Shown one piece after another: positions 34,122-48,600 of a DNA stretch of 64,000 bases. The translations under genes were made by a program, and so were the position numbers. Where the stretch lies: NCBI GenBank assembly GCA_032209605.1, contig JASFXZ010000072.1, positions 682,001 through 746,000 of the forward strand. Direction: 5' to 3'. This DNA comes from Mactromeris polynyma. Taxonomy: Eukaryota > Mollusca > Bivalvia > Venerida > Mactridae. Each line of letters opens with the position of its first letter. The first letter of the stretch is position 1. A model generated the notes under the pieces. The model was given only the letters and a program-made list of their open reading frames with translations. It did no database searches and was not told the DNA's origin.

Positions 34122-35595
34122 CTACACACAAGTTGTTTCCATCATTGGATGAATACACGTGCAGTTTTTGCCATCAATAATTTCTGATTGGTGCAAGGCA
34201 ACCACGTGACCTTCTGGGGCGGGACAGTTAGGTCCTGAAACGAATCGATCATGTCTTGTTAAAAAAGGTTGTCTAACTGTGACATTTACTATTAGATAAG
34301 GTGTCATATCTAATAGTAGTACATAAAATAAAATTCAAAAATAAGTCAAAACATGCATAATGTTAGTTTTTAACTATGTCTATGGCCATCAGATGGTTCG
34401 TAGGAAGTCTCAAAAGTTTGCGTAGCTTGTAATACAAAATGATAACAAAAACATAGGGTATGTTGTAGATGGGCTTTTATTAAAGCCAGTAAAAACACAT
34501 AACACATTGATAACATATATACAGCAAAGGATAACTAGTTTAAAACTTATATACAGCAAAGTGTACAAGCTTAAGAAATAAAAAAAATTATTATCTGGGA
34601 TTTTTTAAACTATGTTTAAAGAAGTATCTGGCTCATCTGAACTGAAATTATTTTAATGGGCTTCATCCAGTATTGTTGTTATGTAGTTTAAAACATCATT
34701 AATAAGAACCATTGTCATGTATAACCGTTTAAAACAATCTTGTTAAATCATATTACTAACAGACAACACTAGTAAAAAACACCACTTGATAAAAAAAATG
34801 GAAGTATTTTTAATTTAATGATAAAACAAATGTCTTTTTTTCGACAAATACAGAGAAGTACAGTATAAATGTATCCTGTGATAATGCATATTTATTGAAA
34901 ATTTACCAGATAAAGTATATTTTTCATGATGGTTTAGGTAAACAAATGCACAAAAAAATGAGTAATGTATATCTTTAAAATAAAAATGTATGAAATAAGC
35001 ACAGGAGACTTACCATTTGGACACGATGGGCAGCAGATACCGGGGTCAGTTTTTTTATCAACACAGGGCGGTAGAGGGCAAGGTATCGGATAGCAATAAT
35101 GCTGACCACCTTGCGTACACGGATGTGGACAATCCATGGCATCTGGAAGTACATTTTAGTTTACAGTAAACGTCAATAATAAGACCACCCTTCTGACCCT
35201 TGAAAACTGGTCATTTTATTGAGGTGGTTTTATATCGAGGTTGAATGAACGGAACATTGAAATTAGACTTGAAAAGTGTGGTCTTTATTTTGAGGTGGTC
35301 TAATTATTGAGGTGGTCTTTAAGTGAGGTTTTACTGTATACAGTAGAAAAGGCAAACACCTCAGTGTATTTAATACGCTATGACAGAGAAACAGAGTAAA
35401 CTCCTTACCTGCTTGGGTGCTAGGACAATGCGCACAACACTCCCCCGGAGTAAGAACTGGATGCTCACACGGCGGCAGCGGGCACGGTATGGGGTCGCAG
35501 TACTGTTGGTCACCCTGGGAGCAAGGAAATGAACAATCCTGTCCAAACACCTGGCTGGCTACTATGACAGTCATCACAATACTTATTAATGCCAT
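34122..35595 (-). CDS. small secreted cysteine-rich (VWC-like) protein B
   Basis: Minus-strand paralogue of gene A with three exons: 35595-35409, 35142-35014 and 34234-34122. Exon 1 starts MALISIVMTVIVASQVFG, a signal peptide, then CSFPC..YCDPIPCPLPPC..GECCAHCPS. Exon 2 gives CPHPC..YCYPIPCPLPPC..GICCPSCP. Exon 3 gives CPAPEGHVVALHQSEIIDGK, then NCTC and a last Cys. Introns are GT-AG, all phase 1, as in gene A. An upstream in-frame Met at 35637 is less likely because it lacks a signal-peptide profile. The mature protein is about 125 residues. The role is extracellular by inference; the Cys pattern is VWC-like rather than a textbook VWC. Confidence 0.8.
35163..35338. mobile_element. palindromic MITE with 'AAGACCACC' ends, copy 1
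   Basis: Left end ACAGTAAACGTCAATAATAA-GACCACC mirrors the right end GGTGGTCTTTAAGTGAGGTT-TTACTGT. Further inverted 'GAGGTGGTCTT' blocks lie inside. It sits in intron 1 of gene B. Confidence 0.6.
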
Positions 35596-35639
35596 TACGC
35601 GGTAAATATATTGTATTAAAACAGAAAAAAATTCCAATT

Positions 35640-37320
35640 AAAATTCCTTTAACTTGTTACACAAATTACCGACACTGAACTATCAACTGCTTGTACCAGT
35701 ACGAACGGCAAGATTGTAGTTTTGAGAGAGATACTATACTGTTTTAAGTTAACACCCCCATGTTACATAGTTCTTATCTTTATAGATGACCGGATTGCGA
35801 AATAAAAATGCTATTGAAGTCCAAAATGTAGGTGTGTCTTTCGTACTTGATCAAACAGTGCTCTTTAACCTCGTTCATCCTAACTGTCAAGTTTAAAAAA
35901 ATGGAAAAGGATGTGGAGGGGCATGACTGTATGTATGATATACACCAAACTCATCACAAATAAAATTGTCTAGCTCCTGTGAGGTTAGCTAGCTGTTGAA
36001 TCGATTTAGATCCCCAGTATTTTACTGACAGTTCCAAGGCTGTAAACGCTATATGGTTATTACTTCTATTTGTGTTTTAGTTGTATGTTATATTTCCCTT
36101 TCCCCGTGTGCAATTCTTTCACTTGATATAGTGTTCATGTTATCCCCCCCCCCCCCTTTCGGCCTACTGTTGTCAGCTGTCTTGACTTGTCCTGTGATGT
36201 ATTCAATTCATTAAACCCTCCCCTGTTTGTCCTCATTAGTTCTCCTTAGTTGTCCTTTATGGTCGGCCAGGCCATTCCTTGTGTCCCTGTTCCCTGGCGT
36301 ATTTACCCTTGTTGTATCTAATGAAATACCTGGCCACGTGTTCACAAAGAATCAGTGTTCAGGATCAGGACCAATATAGGATCTTTCAATCTTTGTAAAA
36401 AATGTTATTCAAAGCTAAATCTGTTTACATAATGTGACAGATATGAACATCCTGCAAAACTTTTGAGACATTAAATTCAAATGTCATGCTTATTAAGAAA
36501 AAGATGGAAAATAATAAGTTATGACCGATTTTAGAAAATTGATCCCGATTCGATCTAGATCTGTTTCAGTCATAAGTATAATAAATTAATTTCTCAACAT
36601 CGTGGTGAAGTTTTGTATTTTTACGATTCCTCTTGATCTGGTCAAGAAAGTTGGCACACATTTTTTAAGCAAACAATGTCCTCCATCATAAATCCTATTT
36701 TCACCGTACTTTGTGTTGAACGTTTGACAACCACAACTATAGAACATGTGCACAGATTTGTTCCAAATCGGCAAATTGTAAAATGGACTGGAATGTAGCA
36801 AGCCAGCTTAATATGGCTGTGCCGAATGACGATTGGCTTATACCAAGTCCATGCTATGTATCTATGTACTACACTGTGAGTGTTATATAGTAATACCGTA
36901 TTTAGTAAGCTTAAAGCAGCAAAACATTTTTATATAATTAATGGATGAAAAAATGTTTTTTTTACATATTTGGTAAGGAATGACATCCTTGCTTGCGAAA
37001 TTATTTCCCTGAATTTGACATAATTAGCAACCAAACTTTCCTCAAAGAAACTTTGCTGTCATTGAACAACTCCAAGCATATAAACTCATATGACATGAAA
37101 ACACATGATACATGAAAGACAAACCAATTCGCTTTTTGTGTTAAAAAAGACTTTCTATTAGTTTGATACTGCCATGTTTACTGAACTGAAAACAGCCGAT
37201 TTTAGACATCAAAACAAATGCAGGGATTTTCGGTGTCTAAAACAAGAAGGTCAAACAAATCAGAGATTATTTTCTAAATTACAGTTTTAATTATAAAAAA
37301 AATGTTATGCTGCCTTAAAC
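35640..37320. other. intergenic, nothing firm
   Basis: The upstream flank of gene B. It includes a C run (about 36146-36158) followed by pyrimidine-rich sequence to 36300. No gene was recognised. Confidence 0.35.
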
Positions 37321-38138
37321 AAAACAACACCAACAACAAACCAATTTTCTGGTCATAGATTTATTCTTACTTGACAATATAACAATACAAACAACATACA
37401 GTAACAAAATTCTAAACAACGATCAATGGATTTAAAATCTATACATGATGTCGGAACATTTATACACTATACATGCAGCACGGCAAGTCCTTAGTACAAA
37501 GATTGAAAGAGTAATTCCCATTTAGCGAATCGCTTCTTCAATATCTTCCTCTCAAAATCGCTCGAGTCATTATCTTGAATTTCATCTTAATCCTACACAA
37601 TCTTCATATCTCAATCACTAATACAGAAATACACCAATACATGCGTTTTTACAAGAACCAAGCATTTAAAGAATATAAATAAATTTCCACGGTAACTTAC
37701 ATGAAAGGATCATAGTAAAAATTATGAAGTGAGCAAATTTTTTATGGTCAATCTTACAATAATTTCATTTATTTTGTAAGAATATAAATTTACACAACAC
37801 TTATTATATCTCATTATTATTCATGAATAATTTAGCTGTTTTGATTGGCCGAGATTATAATGTGATCAACGTGAGAATATATCAAACACACGTTAAAATG
37901 ATGACTATAAAACGTGTAATTCCTGATATACCAATAATGAAGTAAATGATTTATACATTCATTTTAGAAAATAATGACTAAACTTGATGTCAAGTATGTT
38001 TACTGCCTATTTAAAACTTTAAACAAGATTTTGAAATTTCAAAGTGATGCCAACTAAACTACGACACTCACATGCATACAAATACATTGGAATACATCTA
38101 GAAACAAAGAAGTTGTCACGAAAATATTTTGTTATACA
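37321..38138. other. intergenic AT-rich, nothing recognised
   Basis: No open gene, RNA or clear repeat. Confidence 0.35.
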
Positions 38139-38265
38139 ACGAAGCCTCACTTTAAGACCATCTCTTTAATAAGACCATATTTTCAATTTTTCATATATAT
38201 TTTAATTCAATAAACAGACCAACTTTCTTCAGATCTAATGGTGGTCTTATTGTTGAGGTTTCACA
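38139..38265. mobile_element. palindromic MITE with 'AAGACCA' ends, copy 2
   Basis: GCCTCACTTTAAGACCAT at the left mirrors GGTGGTCTTATTGTTGAGGT at the right. It belongs to the same type as 35163-35338. Confidence 0.55.
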
Positions 38266-38479
38266 ATATATAATGATAGCACATGAATACCACACCCAGC
38301 ATGTACTACAGGCTCTCAGGATATGAAATGGTTTCAAATAAGGCATGGGTGTTTAATAATGTATGTAATGCAAAACCATTTCATATTTATTTTTACACTG
38401 TTTTTCAAAAAGATTTCAGTCATATACAGCGACCAGTTGATGTAACCAGTTTTCCTGGAATTAACAACCAGTAAGCAAC

Positions 38480-38605
38480 TGACAACATCTCCTCATGTGG
38501 AGGACATGACCATAGCCAATGTGACACTGTCATCCTGCCCTACCCGGGAATCGAACCCGCATCTGCCGGATGACAGTCTGAGCTAGCCAGACGAGCATAT
38601 GCAAA
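38480..38605 (-). repeat. tRNA-derived SINE fragment
   Basis: On the minus strand: TGGCTAGCTCAGACTGTCAT (A-box region), then GGGTTCGATTCCCGG (perfect B-box), then a non-tRNA tail with GGATGACAGTGTCACATTGG. This is the usual head of a tRNA-derived SINE. Confidence 0.65.
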
Positions 38606-39236
38606 ACACATTTTTCCAATATATCATCAGATCTGTATTTGGTGTCAAATGTTTAAAGCTTTGTAAATAACCCTTGCGGAAACATGTAGATAATATTTTC
38701 TAACTTAATCATACTCAATTAATGTGTACTTTCTTAATTAAAGCCCATTCAGTATTGCACCTGTGAACTTTTAGCAAGGTTGAACAACTAGTTGCACAGT
38801 AAATGTATTTAATGAAACTGTTAACACTCAGACAAATGATGAAAACCGTCCATCATAATAGTTCACCTTACCCTTCCACTCAGGTGAGATTTAAAAACAA
38901 ATTCATGCAGTAACTTTGAGTTCATCTGTTACCAAGGACAACCAGACATTACGTAAAAACACAGTATACAAATACAAAATACATTTAGTAAAAACAATGT
39001 TATGTAATGCATTTCATGACATAGTCGAATATACACATGTATTCTACTGATCTTGAAGATCCAAATGAGTGCGCAGATCGCAATCACGACATGATAGCAA
39101 AAGTGATAATGTACAACCTATAACATCAATATATACAGCCAATGAAATAATATACTTCACAGGGGAAAGCAACACAGAACAGAATTAGAAAATTCCAGCT
39201 GTACATCTGGTAGTTTAGCAATTTCAAATTCACCAG
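38606..39236. other. 3' flank of the DIDO-like gene
   Basis: AT-rich non-coding sequence with nothing recognised. Confidence 0.3.
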
Positions 39237-39430
39237 CAGAGCAACCTCTCCAGAGCGACCTCCCCAGAGCAACCTCTCCAGAGCGACCTCTCCAGAGCAA
39301 CCTCTCCAGAGCAACCCTCTCTTCAGCAACAAACTCTCTCCACAACAGTATCAATTTTCCATGCCGTTAGACTTTACTATCAAATTGACTTCCAGAGAGC
39401 AACAACCTCTCTACAACAGTCAAAACTTGC
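39237..39430. repeat. degenerate copies of the 'GCAACCTCTCC / CAACAGTATCAATTTCCATG' repeat
   Basis: Six or so 'AGAGCRACCTC' words, then 'CACAACAGTATCAATTTTCCAT' and 'AGAGCAACAACCTCTCTACAA'. These are the same words that make up the 69-bp satellite at 52800-53750. Confidence 0.7.
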
Positions 39431-39784
39431 ATCTCCCAAGAAGTGGTTCTCTGGAGGGGTTACACTGTCACTATATCACCACACATCAGTCAGCGTTATA
39501 AATGCGGCAGTGTTCAATGAAAATTTCGTACAATGACAACTTTAAAACAAGCATATTTAAGAGGAAAAACACACTATAATATATGAATGAATTACACAAA
39601 GTAGCTATATGTAAGTTCTGTCTAAGCAGATCCATGAGTTTACTTACATTAATACAATCACTGATCAACAATTGTTAAGTAAATTAATGCCACATATATA
39701 ATTATGACCTAGCGATTATGACTTATTTTCACACAATGTAACAATACATTCAGGCAAATATAAGAACTAACAAAGCTATAAAAT

Positions 39785-42693
39785 CTAATGCCTCCGATGC
39801 CATCGATCTCTATCCCTGCCATGATGTCTTCCATCTCTATCTCGATCGTCATAACGACGGCGATCATAATCTCTCGACCGACCTCGACGATGATCTGAGT
39901 CTCTATCACCCGAACGACTCCTTCGACTTCGTTCACCTGATCGACTTCTTCGACTCCTATCTCCGGATCTACTCCTGTGACGATCTCTTCTACGACGTTC
40001 ATCGCGATCTCTTTCTGTAGATCTGTCATCAACGTCCCTCGTTCTATCAGACGAGCCACTCTGGTTGCTAGGCTCCATTACTTGATCATCAGTTTCAAGT
40101 ACCTGTTGTGTGAAGTTACCATCTGAAACCTCGCTACTTAGCTCAACCGATGTCATTTCTGCTAATGGAGACCCTTTAACTTTGTCTGGATTGTGGGCAA
40201 GCAATTTAGCAGGAGGTGGTAATGTTGGTAGATCAAGAAGAGATGGAGGTTTAGTTGGAAAGTTGGGATGTGATGGACCCAAAAGAGAAGGAATCCCAGA
40301 TGGGTTCATATCCATGTGCGGACCTTGAAGCCGAGGGTTGGGTACAACACCTGGCTGCAGATGTGCTGGCATTGGAGGAGGCTGCAGAGCAGACTGAACT
40401 TTCAAACCTGCTCCCATACTTGCATCACCCATCCAACCACTGGTAGGTAACGGCATACTTCCAGGTATTGGTGGGCAAGATGGTGGCATGGCACATGGCA
40501 CAGGTGGCATTGGAACACCCATGCTGACCATAGGCATCATACCTTGTGGTGGGGGTACAAATGGCATAACAGGAGGAATAGGTGGAGGGACTACTGATGA
40601 CACTTGTTGTGGTTTCTTTGGCTCATTCTTTGCTATCTCCAGAATAATCTGTGCAAGTCTCTCATCACTAGTAACAGATCCCCCTTTCTTGTCTTTCTTC
40701 GCCTTTTTCTTCTTCTTCTTTCTACTGTTTTTAGATTGACCTCTACCCTCAGTTTCATTATCCGAACCTTCCTCAAACTGATTGGAGTCTTCCCATTTCT
40801 TCTTCTTTACTGGAGGCTCAGGTGGTTTTGGCATTGGTGGCTCTGCTGGTAGTGGTGGCTGGGACTCAGGCAAGGGAGCATGTGACCATTCTACAGATTG
40901 TGGATGCATGCCCGGCATTCCTACAGACATTGGTGTTGTGGTAGGATGACTCCAATCCTCACCAGGAGGTGGCGGTTGATCAGAAGACATGAATGACATT
41001 CTTAAGCCTGGTGGAGGTAGCATTTTATGTCTAGGTCCTTCACCAGGTGGGCGTGGTTGATCCATACTAGGAGCCAATGCCATATGCACCCTGTCATCAA
41101 TATCCTTAACTTCAGTTTGGGTATCTTGCCTTAAATCAACATCATTTCCTTCTCTCAAGTCAATATCAGCAGCAGCTGGCGGTCGTTCATCAACGTCACC
41201 AAATATGTTTGTCTTTCGACTTATTTCTCTTACACTTTTCTGAACCAGCTTTCTTTTCCTTGGACTCAACTTTTTAGTACCATCATCATCAAAACCTTCA
41301 AAGCTACCACCTGAAGAATCGGAGTCATAATCAAAACCCATAAATGACTTTGATAGATTATCATCCTTTAATTTAAGCTGTTGTTTTCCATCACTTCCAA
41401 CATCACCTAAACCAGGCAGTACACTTCCTTGTTGCTTAGCACCAGATTTCCTGAGATCAGTGTCCTCAGCAACTTCAGTCTCTGATGTGAAAAAGCCAGG
41501 TATCTGTGTCTGCTTCTCCTCCTGGGGGTCCTCTGCACTTCCAGGTAACTTTGAGAAAAGAGACATTAATGCTGAAGGTAACTGAATACCCACCTTTTTC
41601 CCACCGTCAGATTTATCACTACCAAGATTCTTTAATAATTCAGTAACATTTGGAACATTGGACTTTGTAGATCCCTGTTCAGGTTCATTCCCTGATTCTG
41701 TTTCTTTGTTATCCTTAATGTCTGATACAGTTTTCACAGAAGTGTCTGTAGATTTTCCACTAACCTCTGCCATAAGTTGAGTCACAATGTCATGTTGCAT
41801 TCCTGTTTTACTTTTATCCAATTGTTCTTCACTACTTGTTTTATCTGTTGATTCACTTTTCTTTTCACCAAGTTTCTCTGATTTACTCTTTAAGTCAAGT
41901 TCAGGCTGGTAATCAACACTTCTCTTAGGTACAGAGTCACTTACAACCACTCTACTGTTAATATCTGATTTAGAATTATTACTACTTTTTGCATGATCCT
42001 TGGGCACAGGAGCATGATCAACATAGAAACCTTTTGGTGTAACAGCTTTAGATATTTCACTTCTCTTAGTTTGATCAGGTGCACTATCTTTTGTTAACAC
42101 AGACACTGAAGCTTGTGAATGAGACTGGATTGTCATGGAAACGGATTTATTTGATGGTGAATTGGATGATTGTGTAGAAGACACTTTAACTGGGGATGCA
42201 ACATTTGATGCAATGTCTGAAGTTAAAGATGAAAGTATTGAAACAGAGTTCTCTAAAGCTGATGCAGTAATGGATGGTGGTAATACTGAAGATTTGGAAG
42301 CAGGAACTGAACCAACACCAGGTGGCCCAGACATTCCAGGCTTTACACGAAGGTCTAAATCCTGAGCATCTGCTGCAGTGTCTACTACTTGTTGGGCAGC
42401 TGCCTGACTTCTTAATCTGGGATCTTTGGATGAAATTCCCAAACTTGTACTTTTAGAAGTTCCAGGTGAGCTTCCTGATGGAGACTGACCAAATTTAGAT
42501 GAGATTCTTTTTTGTTCAAGAAGGCGTTTTTGTTCATCAACTTTTTTGGTGAGTTCCATTAAAAGTTTTCTCTGGTTTCCAAGTTTAGAAGTGGTTGCTA
42601 AGGCAGCAACCATAGCCGCAGTAGCTTCAGCAGGATTTTTACTCAGTGCAATGTTGTCAATCATCTTCGCTACAGCGTCCTGTTGGGGTTTCT
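39785..42693 (-). CDS. DIDO1: large last exon with Pro-rich and RS/RD-rich tail
   Basis: 969 codons. It opens with a helical segment (MELTKKVDEQKRLLEQKRIS), continues Ser-rich and disordered, then Pro/Met-rich (about residues 540-800), with a basic Lys tract, and ends in an Arg/Ser/Asp/His-rich tail (RSRSGDRSRRSRSGERSRRS and further) before the TAG at 39785. Such a tail is typical of the longest DIDO isoform and suggests contact with splicing factors or RNA. Confidence 0.9.
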
Positions 42694-45600
42694 CTGGAAT
42701 AGACGATAAAAGTTTGAATTAAAGGATAAGAATTAGGGAAAAAAAGCTCATGAAAGAAAATAAGAAACCACCCAAATCTACCAGGTACTTGTGAACATTC
42801 CTACAAATCTCGAACATCTTCAGGCTATAGACAAACAAATCTACCAGGTACTTGTAAACATTCCTATATGTATAACTCAGTCAGAACTGCTCACTACATT
42901 CATTCATGCTTTACAAACTGGAGTGTCCAGGAAGTCTAACTTCAATAAATGAATTAATTGGTAGAACGTCATTTTTATCCTAAATTGGGGCAAGTGGAGG
43001 TTCTTACACATTTTTATAAATTCCCTGAAAATTGAAACATAGTATTACAATCTCTTAGATCTGCAAATGTCGTCTCATCCATTTTTTAAAATAAATATTG
43101 TCCATGGACCATACAAACATATACCAGGGTGATGACAGACAGTTTATCATCTAGGGCCAAATACAGATAACGACAAACAAGTTTAATTAATTGTAAAGCA
43201 GTAAAACATCAATAAAAATTCACGAGCATGAGTACAGTAGAGCCAGGGTTCTGGTTGAAGCAAAAAGAAAGTCTATATTCTTCTTCATTCTGATGTTTTG
43301 CATTCACCCCCCCCCCCCAAGGCTGTGAACAGTTCCATACTAACCCTTCTTTGGTTTGGCTACTTCCTTCATAGCCTCTTTCTCTGGATCATACGGAGCA
43401 TTAAGGTCCAGTGGGTCATCTCCAACAGGTTCTATAGCCATTTCTACAAAATGCAACAAGAGAGGAAATATAATAACAATCCTCCTAGCAGGCCTCAATA
43501 TAGCAGGCATGAAAATGCAAATTTCCAAATCAGCTGAAAATTCGGCAAGGGGTCCAGGCCCCTAGTGGGTCCAGGGCATCAATCTCAAAAATGGCCTGGA
43601 AAATTCTCATACCTGATATAAATAACGGTTGCAAATAAAGACTAATTTTGACCATCAGATTGATGCGGCCAAAACCTACCGGCAGTGCCCCTGCTGCCAC
43701 GAGGACGACAGGATCCCGCATACTCTAGATGATGTATGTAAGTTGTGTCTTCAGGCTGCAGTTTTCACAAGTGAATAGTACAATATAAATATAACATTCA
43801 TTGCTCTCAAAAGACACAGCAAACTGAGTGAACAAATATTGAGTTTGGAGGATTTTTATAGGTTCCAGAAAAAATAAAGGTTTTCCAAGGATTTTCCAAA
43901 GCCTGTGATAATGAAATTCAAATGAAGCATACAGGTTGAGGGGTAAAGCACCTGACTCCTTGCCTTGGGCAAGTTTGAAGTGTCCCAGAATAATGGAAAT
44001 GTAAAATATGACTTGTCCGACATAGGAAGCTAGTTGTCTGAGAATATTGGTCAATTTAGTAACAAATAAATGTACACAATGATAGCTCCACAATCTTAAA
44101 CTAATAATGACATATATGTGTTTGTGGGATTCTAAGGTTTGATTTACAACGGAACAATTGCAGATGAATCAGACTTGTCCGAGACTAACTTCAACTCAAC
44201 AGTTCAGCATTAGACAAGTCTGTGATGTCGGGCTAGCAGATTTCTAGAGCCCTGGACACAACAATCCTTACCTTGTTCAGTTACATGAGAATATTCCTTC
44301 ACAATAGGATCAAACGATATTGATTTTTTCTCTGCAGTAGTCGTGGTTTGTGGCGTACTGGACGAACTGGACGTTCTGGGAGTACTGGACTCGGATGATT
44401 TATCAGGAGTATCGTCCTGTAATAGATAAATGACTCTGTTTCCTTTGCTTTATCATAGTGGTATAGGTGTAGAGAGTCTGACCATTGTGAGATATAGTGG
44501 TATAGGTGTAGAGAGTCTGACGATTGTGAGATATAGTGGTATAGGTGTAGAGAGTCTGACCATTGTGAGACATAGTGGTATAGGTGTAGAGAGTCTGACC
44601 ATTGTGAGACATAGTGGTATAGGTGTAGAGAGTCTGACCATTGTGAGACATAGTGGTATAGGTGTAGAGAGTCTGACCATTGATCCGCAGGTGGAAGGTT
44701 TGAATCCTGACTTCAGTGAGGTTAAACCATTAACTTTACAAATCCTGAATTAGCTAGTAACCCAGGAAGCAATCAAGAAAGCTTGATATAAGTTGTAATA
44801 CATGTAACTACATTCACAATCGTTGTTAAACAAAATATAGTTAAATTAATTTCATTCAATCTAAGACTTTTAAGACTGATTCGAAAAGTTTGGGTAGGTA
44901 GGTAGGACAATTTTTTTTTTCCTTTGTTGAAACAAAACTTTTAACATACATTTGGACTGTTTTCCAGGAAAGCAGGGCTTAATGACAATTTTTTTTGATT
45001 TTCAGGTTTTCACATTTTCTATTTCCACATTTAGAAACAAGAAAATCGTTTGACTCGAGGCTATTTCGTTTTCATCGTTTTAAAAACAGAGCTTAAATGA
45101 TGTAGAACTGATGTAAATTTTTAACTGGAAATTCCCGATAATGTTACTAGCGTCAAGAAGCCCAGTTTTCCTGGAGAACAGTCCATGTATAACATAATGT
45201 GCATGTAACTCCTAAAATTTTACAATTATATACTTTACATAATTAACAATCTGTATGATAAGTTTGAAGAGGAAATGACAAAACTGAAATGACAGGAATT
45301 ATAAGGATTCTTTTGGTATAGATCTGCATGTCCTCCAAAAATAATATTCCTCTTATATCCGAGATAAAATATTATGGGCAGGTTGGGCCATGTCTATAGG
45401 TAGGTTACGGCAAGCTGGGCCATGTCTATAGGTAGGTTACGGCAGGTTGGGCCATGTCTATAGGCAGGTTACGGCAGGTTGGGCCATGTCTATAGGCAGG
45501 TTACGGCAGGTTGGGCCATGTCTATAGGTAGGTTACGACAGGTTGGGCCATGTCTATAGGTAGGTTACGGGCAAGTTGGGCCATGTCTATAGGTAGGTTA

Positions 45601-48600
45601 CGACAGGTTGGGCCATGTCTATAGGTAGGTTACGGGCAGGTTGGGCCATGTCTATAGGTAGGTTACGGGCAGGTTGGGCCATGTCTATAGGTAGGTTACG
45701 GCAGGTTGGGCCATGTCTATAGGTAGGTTACGGCAGAAGAAACAAAGAATATTCTAATTTGGGCCTATGTACTAATATATTGTTATTTAGTAATACTGGA
45801 CAACACACTAATGGTAATTGCTATTTTTAGTGTAATTGCTGTAGTACAAAGTCATGCAAATAGGTCAGGATAAGGGTAATCTGTCCAGACTATAAGTTAT
45901 GGGTTCATACAAGATGTTTGACACCATTGAATACAATACAAATGTCACGACAATGAAACTTAAAAAAACAACATTGATATGTTAATATGAGTGATTGCTA
46001 TGGGATTTACAACCTCTTCTGTAAGTGACGTCATTTCAAGAAAACGCAACATGTGATGTCACTATTTGCATGCAGAAAACAATATTTCCTCCGTATGGTC
46101 ACTTCGTTTTCATAATGCCATATGGGGCAAATATTGCTTACTGTCAGTACATGGTGACGTCACAAGTGAAGTTTTCTGGAAATGGCGTCACTTGAAGAAG
46201 AGGTTGGAAATCGTACAGCGGCGCTCATATTGATTAGTAGGGAGTCACAACAAGAAGACAACAGCTTCAATTTTACCCGAGATGCTGCCTCCGTTTTCAT
46301 CGAACTATGCTTTGTCTATAAATTCGAAACAATATCTTCTTTAATACAACAATCGACACAATTTTTCCTCAGTATTTGATAGACAACCATGCGTTGCATT
46401 GTGGGTTTCTTTTCCTGGCAGAATAACATGAATTTTAACCCAAAACAACAAGCGCTGTGGTTTGCTAATACAGTCGGACGGGGTTTATTCGACAACTTTC
46501 TATTCAAATACTTGGTATCATCCCAAATAAATATCAGGTCCCGATGTATCATCTTAGGCACGTCAAATTGAAATGGGCTATTTGAAACAATGTATTATTC
46601 ATAATAATAATTTCGACCTTATGAATTCCAATGAACAAGGTCCAACTGTATTTGCGTATTTCAACTGTCTCAGAGACAAAAATACATCGTCAGTGAACAA
46701 TATATCTGTATCATTGGTTGAACATAAATATATTGAGCATTGACTGTGTACTTCATGCACCTGTGACAGTTCAAATAAATCAAAAAACAGCTATGTTAGA
46801 TCTACACTCGGCTAAAAACACAATGTCTCAAGTTTGACTTGATGACATCCATATTGCTGCGGAAAATGAAATTTACTTCTTACAGCTCATATAACCACCC
46901 AAATAATATTTTGGTAGAGAACATATTTGAGTTTACTTGATTTAGAACACAAAATTTCAGGACTTCTGCAGAAGAGCGATGGAAATCTCTCAGATTCTGG
47001 CAAAGTAAGATCTCGGAAATATTAGGAGTGGATCTCACAAGGAGGAATATGGTAAACTGAAATTTGCAAATTTAACACTCATTTTATTATTTGAGTGTGG
47101 CCATGATAAAACCTGTATTAGTGACTGGTAATGTTGCCAAGTATTTCCCAATCAAAGTTTTGACATCACAAACTAAACCAATGTCTTAGGATGTTTTTGG
47201 AGGCTTTATTGTGGTTTATAGAATTAAACAAATGAGGAAATATTACAAGTATTGCATAATTATTTTTTTTCCATTTGAAGAGCGGAAGATTTTTTTCAGG
47301 ATTATGTACATTGTGACTAGACGTCAACATTTTGTAGCTTACTTTTGAATATTGTTCTTAAAATTGGAATTGCTATAAATAGAAGTTGAAACATATATCG
47401 GTTAGAAGATGTAAAAACCTGAAAATGGACATTTTGGTCACTTATACACGTTTTGGTCATTTATACACGTTTTGGTCACTTATACACGTTTTGGTCACTT
47501 ATACACGTTTTGGTCACTTATACACGTTTTGGTCACTTAAACACGTTTTGGTCACTTATACACGTTTTGGTCACTTATACACGTTTTGTCATGGTACAGC
47601 TTATGCAATTATTATTCCAAAGATTTAACAGAATCGTTACTACAAATTTTACTACAAATTTGCTTGTTAGTTTTCCCTCTTCACTTACCAGATTTTTAAG
47701 GGCTGATTTAAGGGGCTGTGATTTGCTGTGTCTACTATGATGAGAATGACTGGATTTTGAGCGATCCGATGAACTGCTGCTCCGAGTGTGATCTGAACTA
47801 CGGCTGCTTCGCTTCACTTTGTTACGAATAATAACACCCAGTAGCATATGGCATCTATTTTCTTCTAGTCCTGAAATATTGATAACTAGAAAACTACAGT
47901 CACCCCACTGTACTAAATCAAGAGGCATAACTCTGCTCTTACTAAATAAATCCAATCAATAAACCCCATTACTCTAGGTCAAAGACTTGAATGAATACTG
48001 AGATCTGAACAACATAGGCTACAGTTGAATTTACAGACATACTGCTGTAAAACCTACTGTGATAATGTACTGCTGTAAAACCTACTGTGATAATGTTAAC
48101 GTAGACTGAAAACAGAAAACAACACATACCTGGTCCGTCAAATGGCTTCAACACGCTTGGAATCTTGCTGTGAGAAGCCAAGGGTACAATGTAGAAATCT
48201 TTGATATTTTTGGCGTTATGTTCGACAACTCCGCAACGACTTCTACTATTCAGATATGAGTAAAGGTTGATATACGCTACTTTCTCTTCATTGATACCTG
48301 GTATAAACCGGATCACGCAAATATCCTGAAATCAGAGTGAATAAATATCCTGGATAATTTCAAACCTGAACTTTTTCACTGACCGTCATACATGTGAATG
48401 TTTTCAGACAGCAAATAGGGAGATTGGTACCTGAAAAGCTGGAGACTGAGATTCAAACAAGGGCCATTTTTCATGTCTATAACCATTTCAAAATAAAACT
48501 TTTTATGGCAATAATCCGTGAACTGACCAGTGATCTAAGGTCATCCTTGATACAAAATTGCCAATTAACAAATGATTGCCAAATACATAAATGTGTGTAG

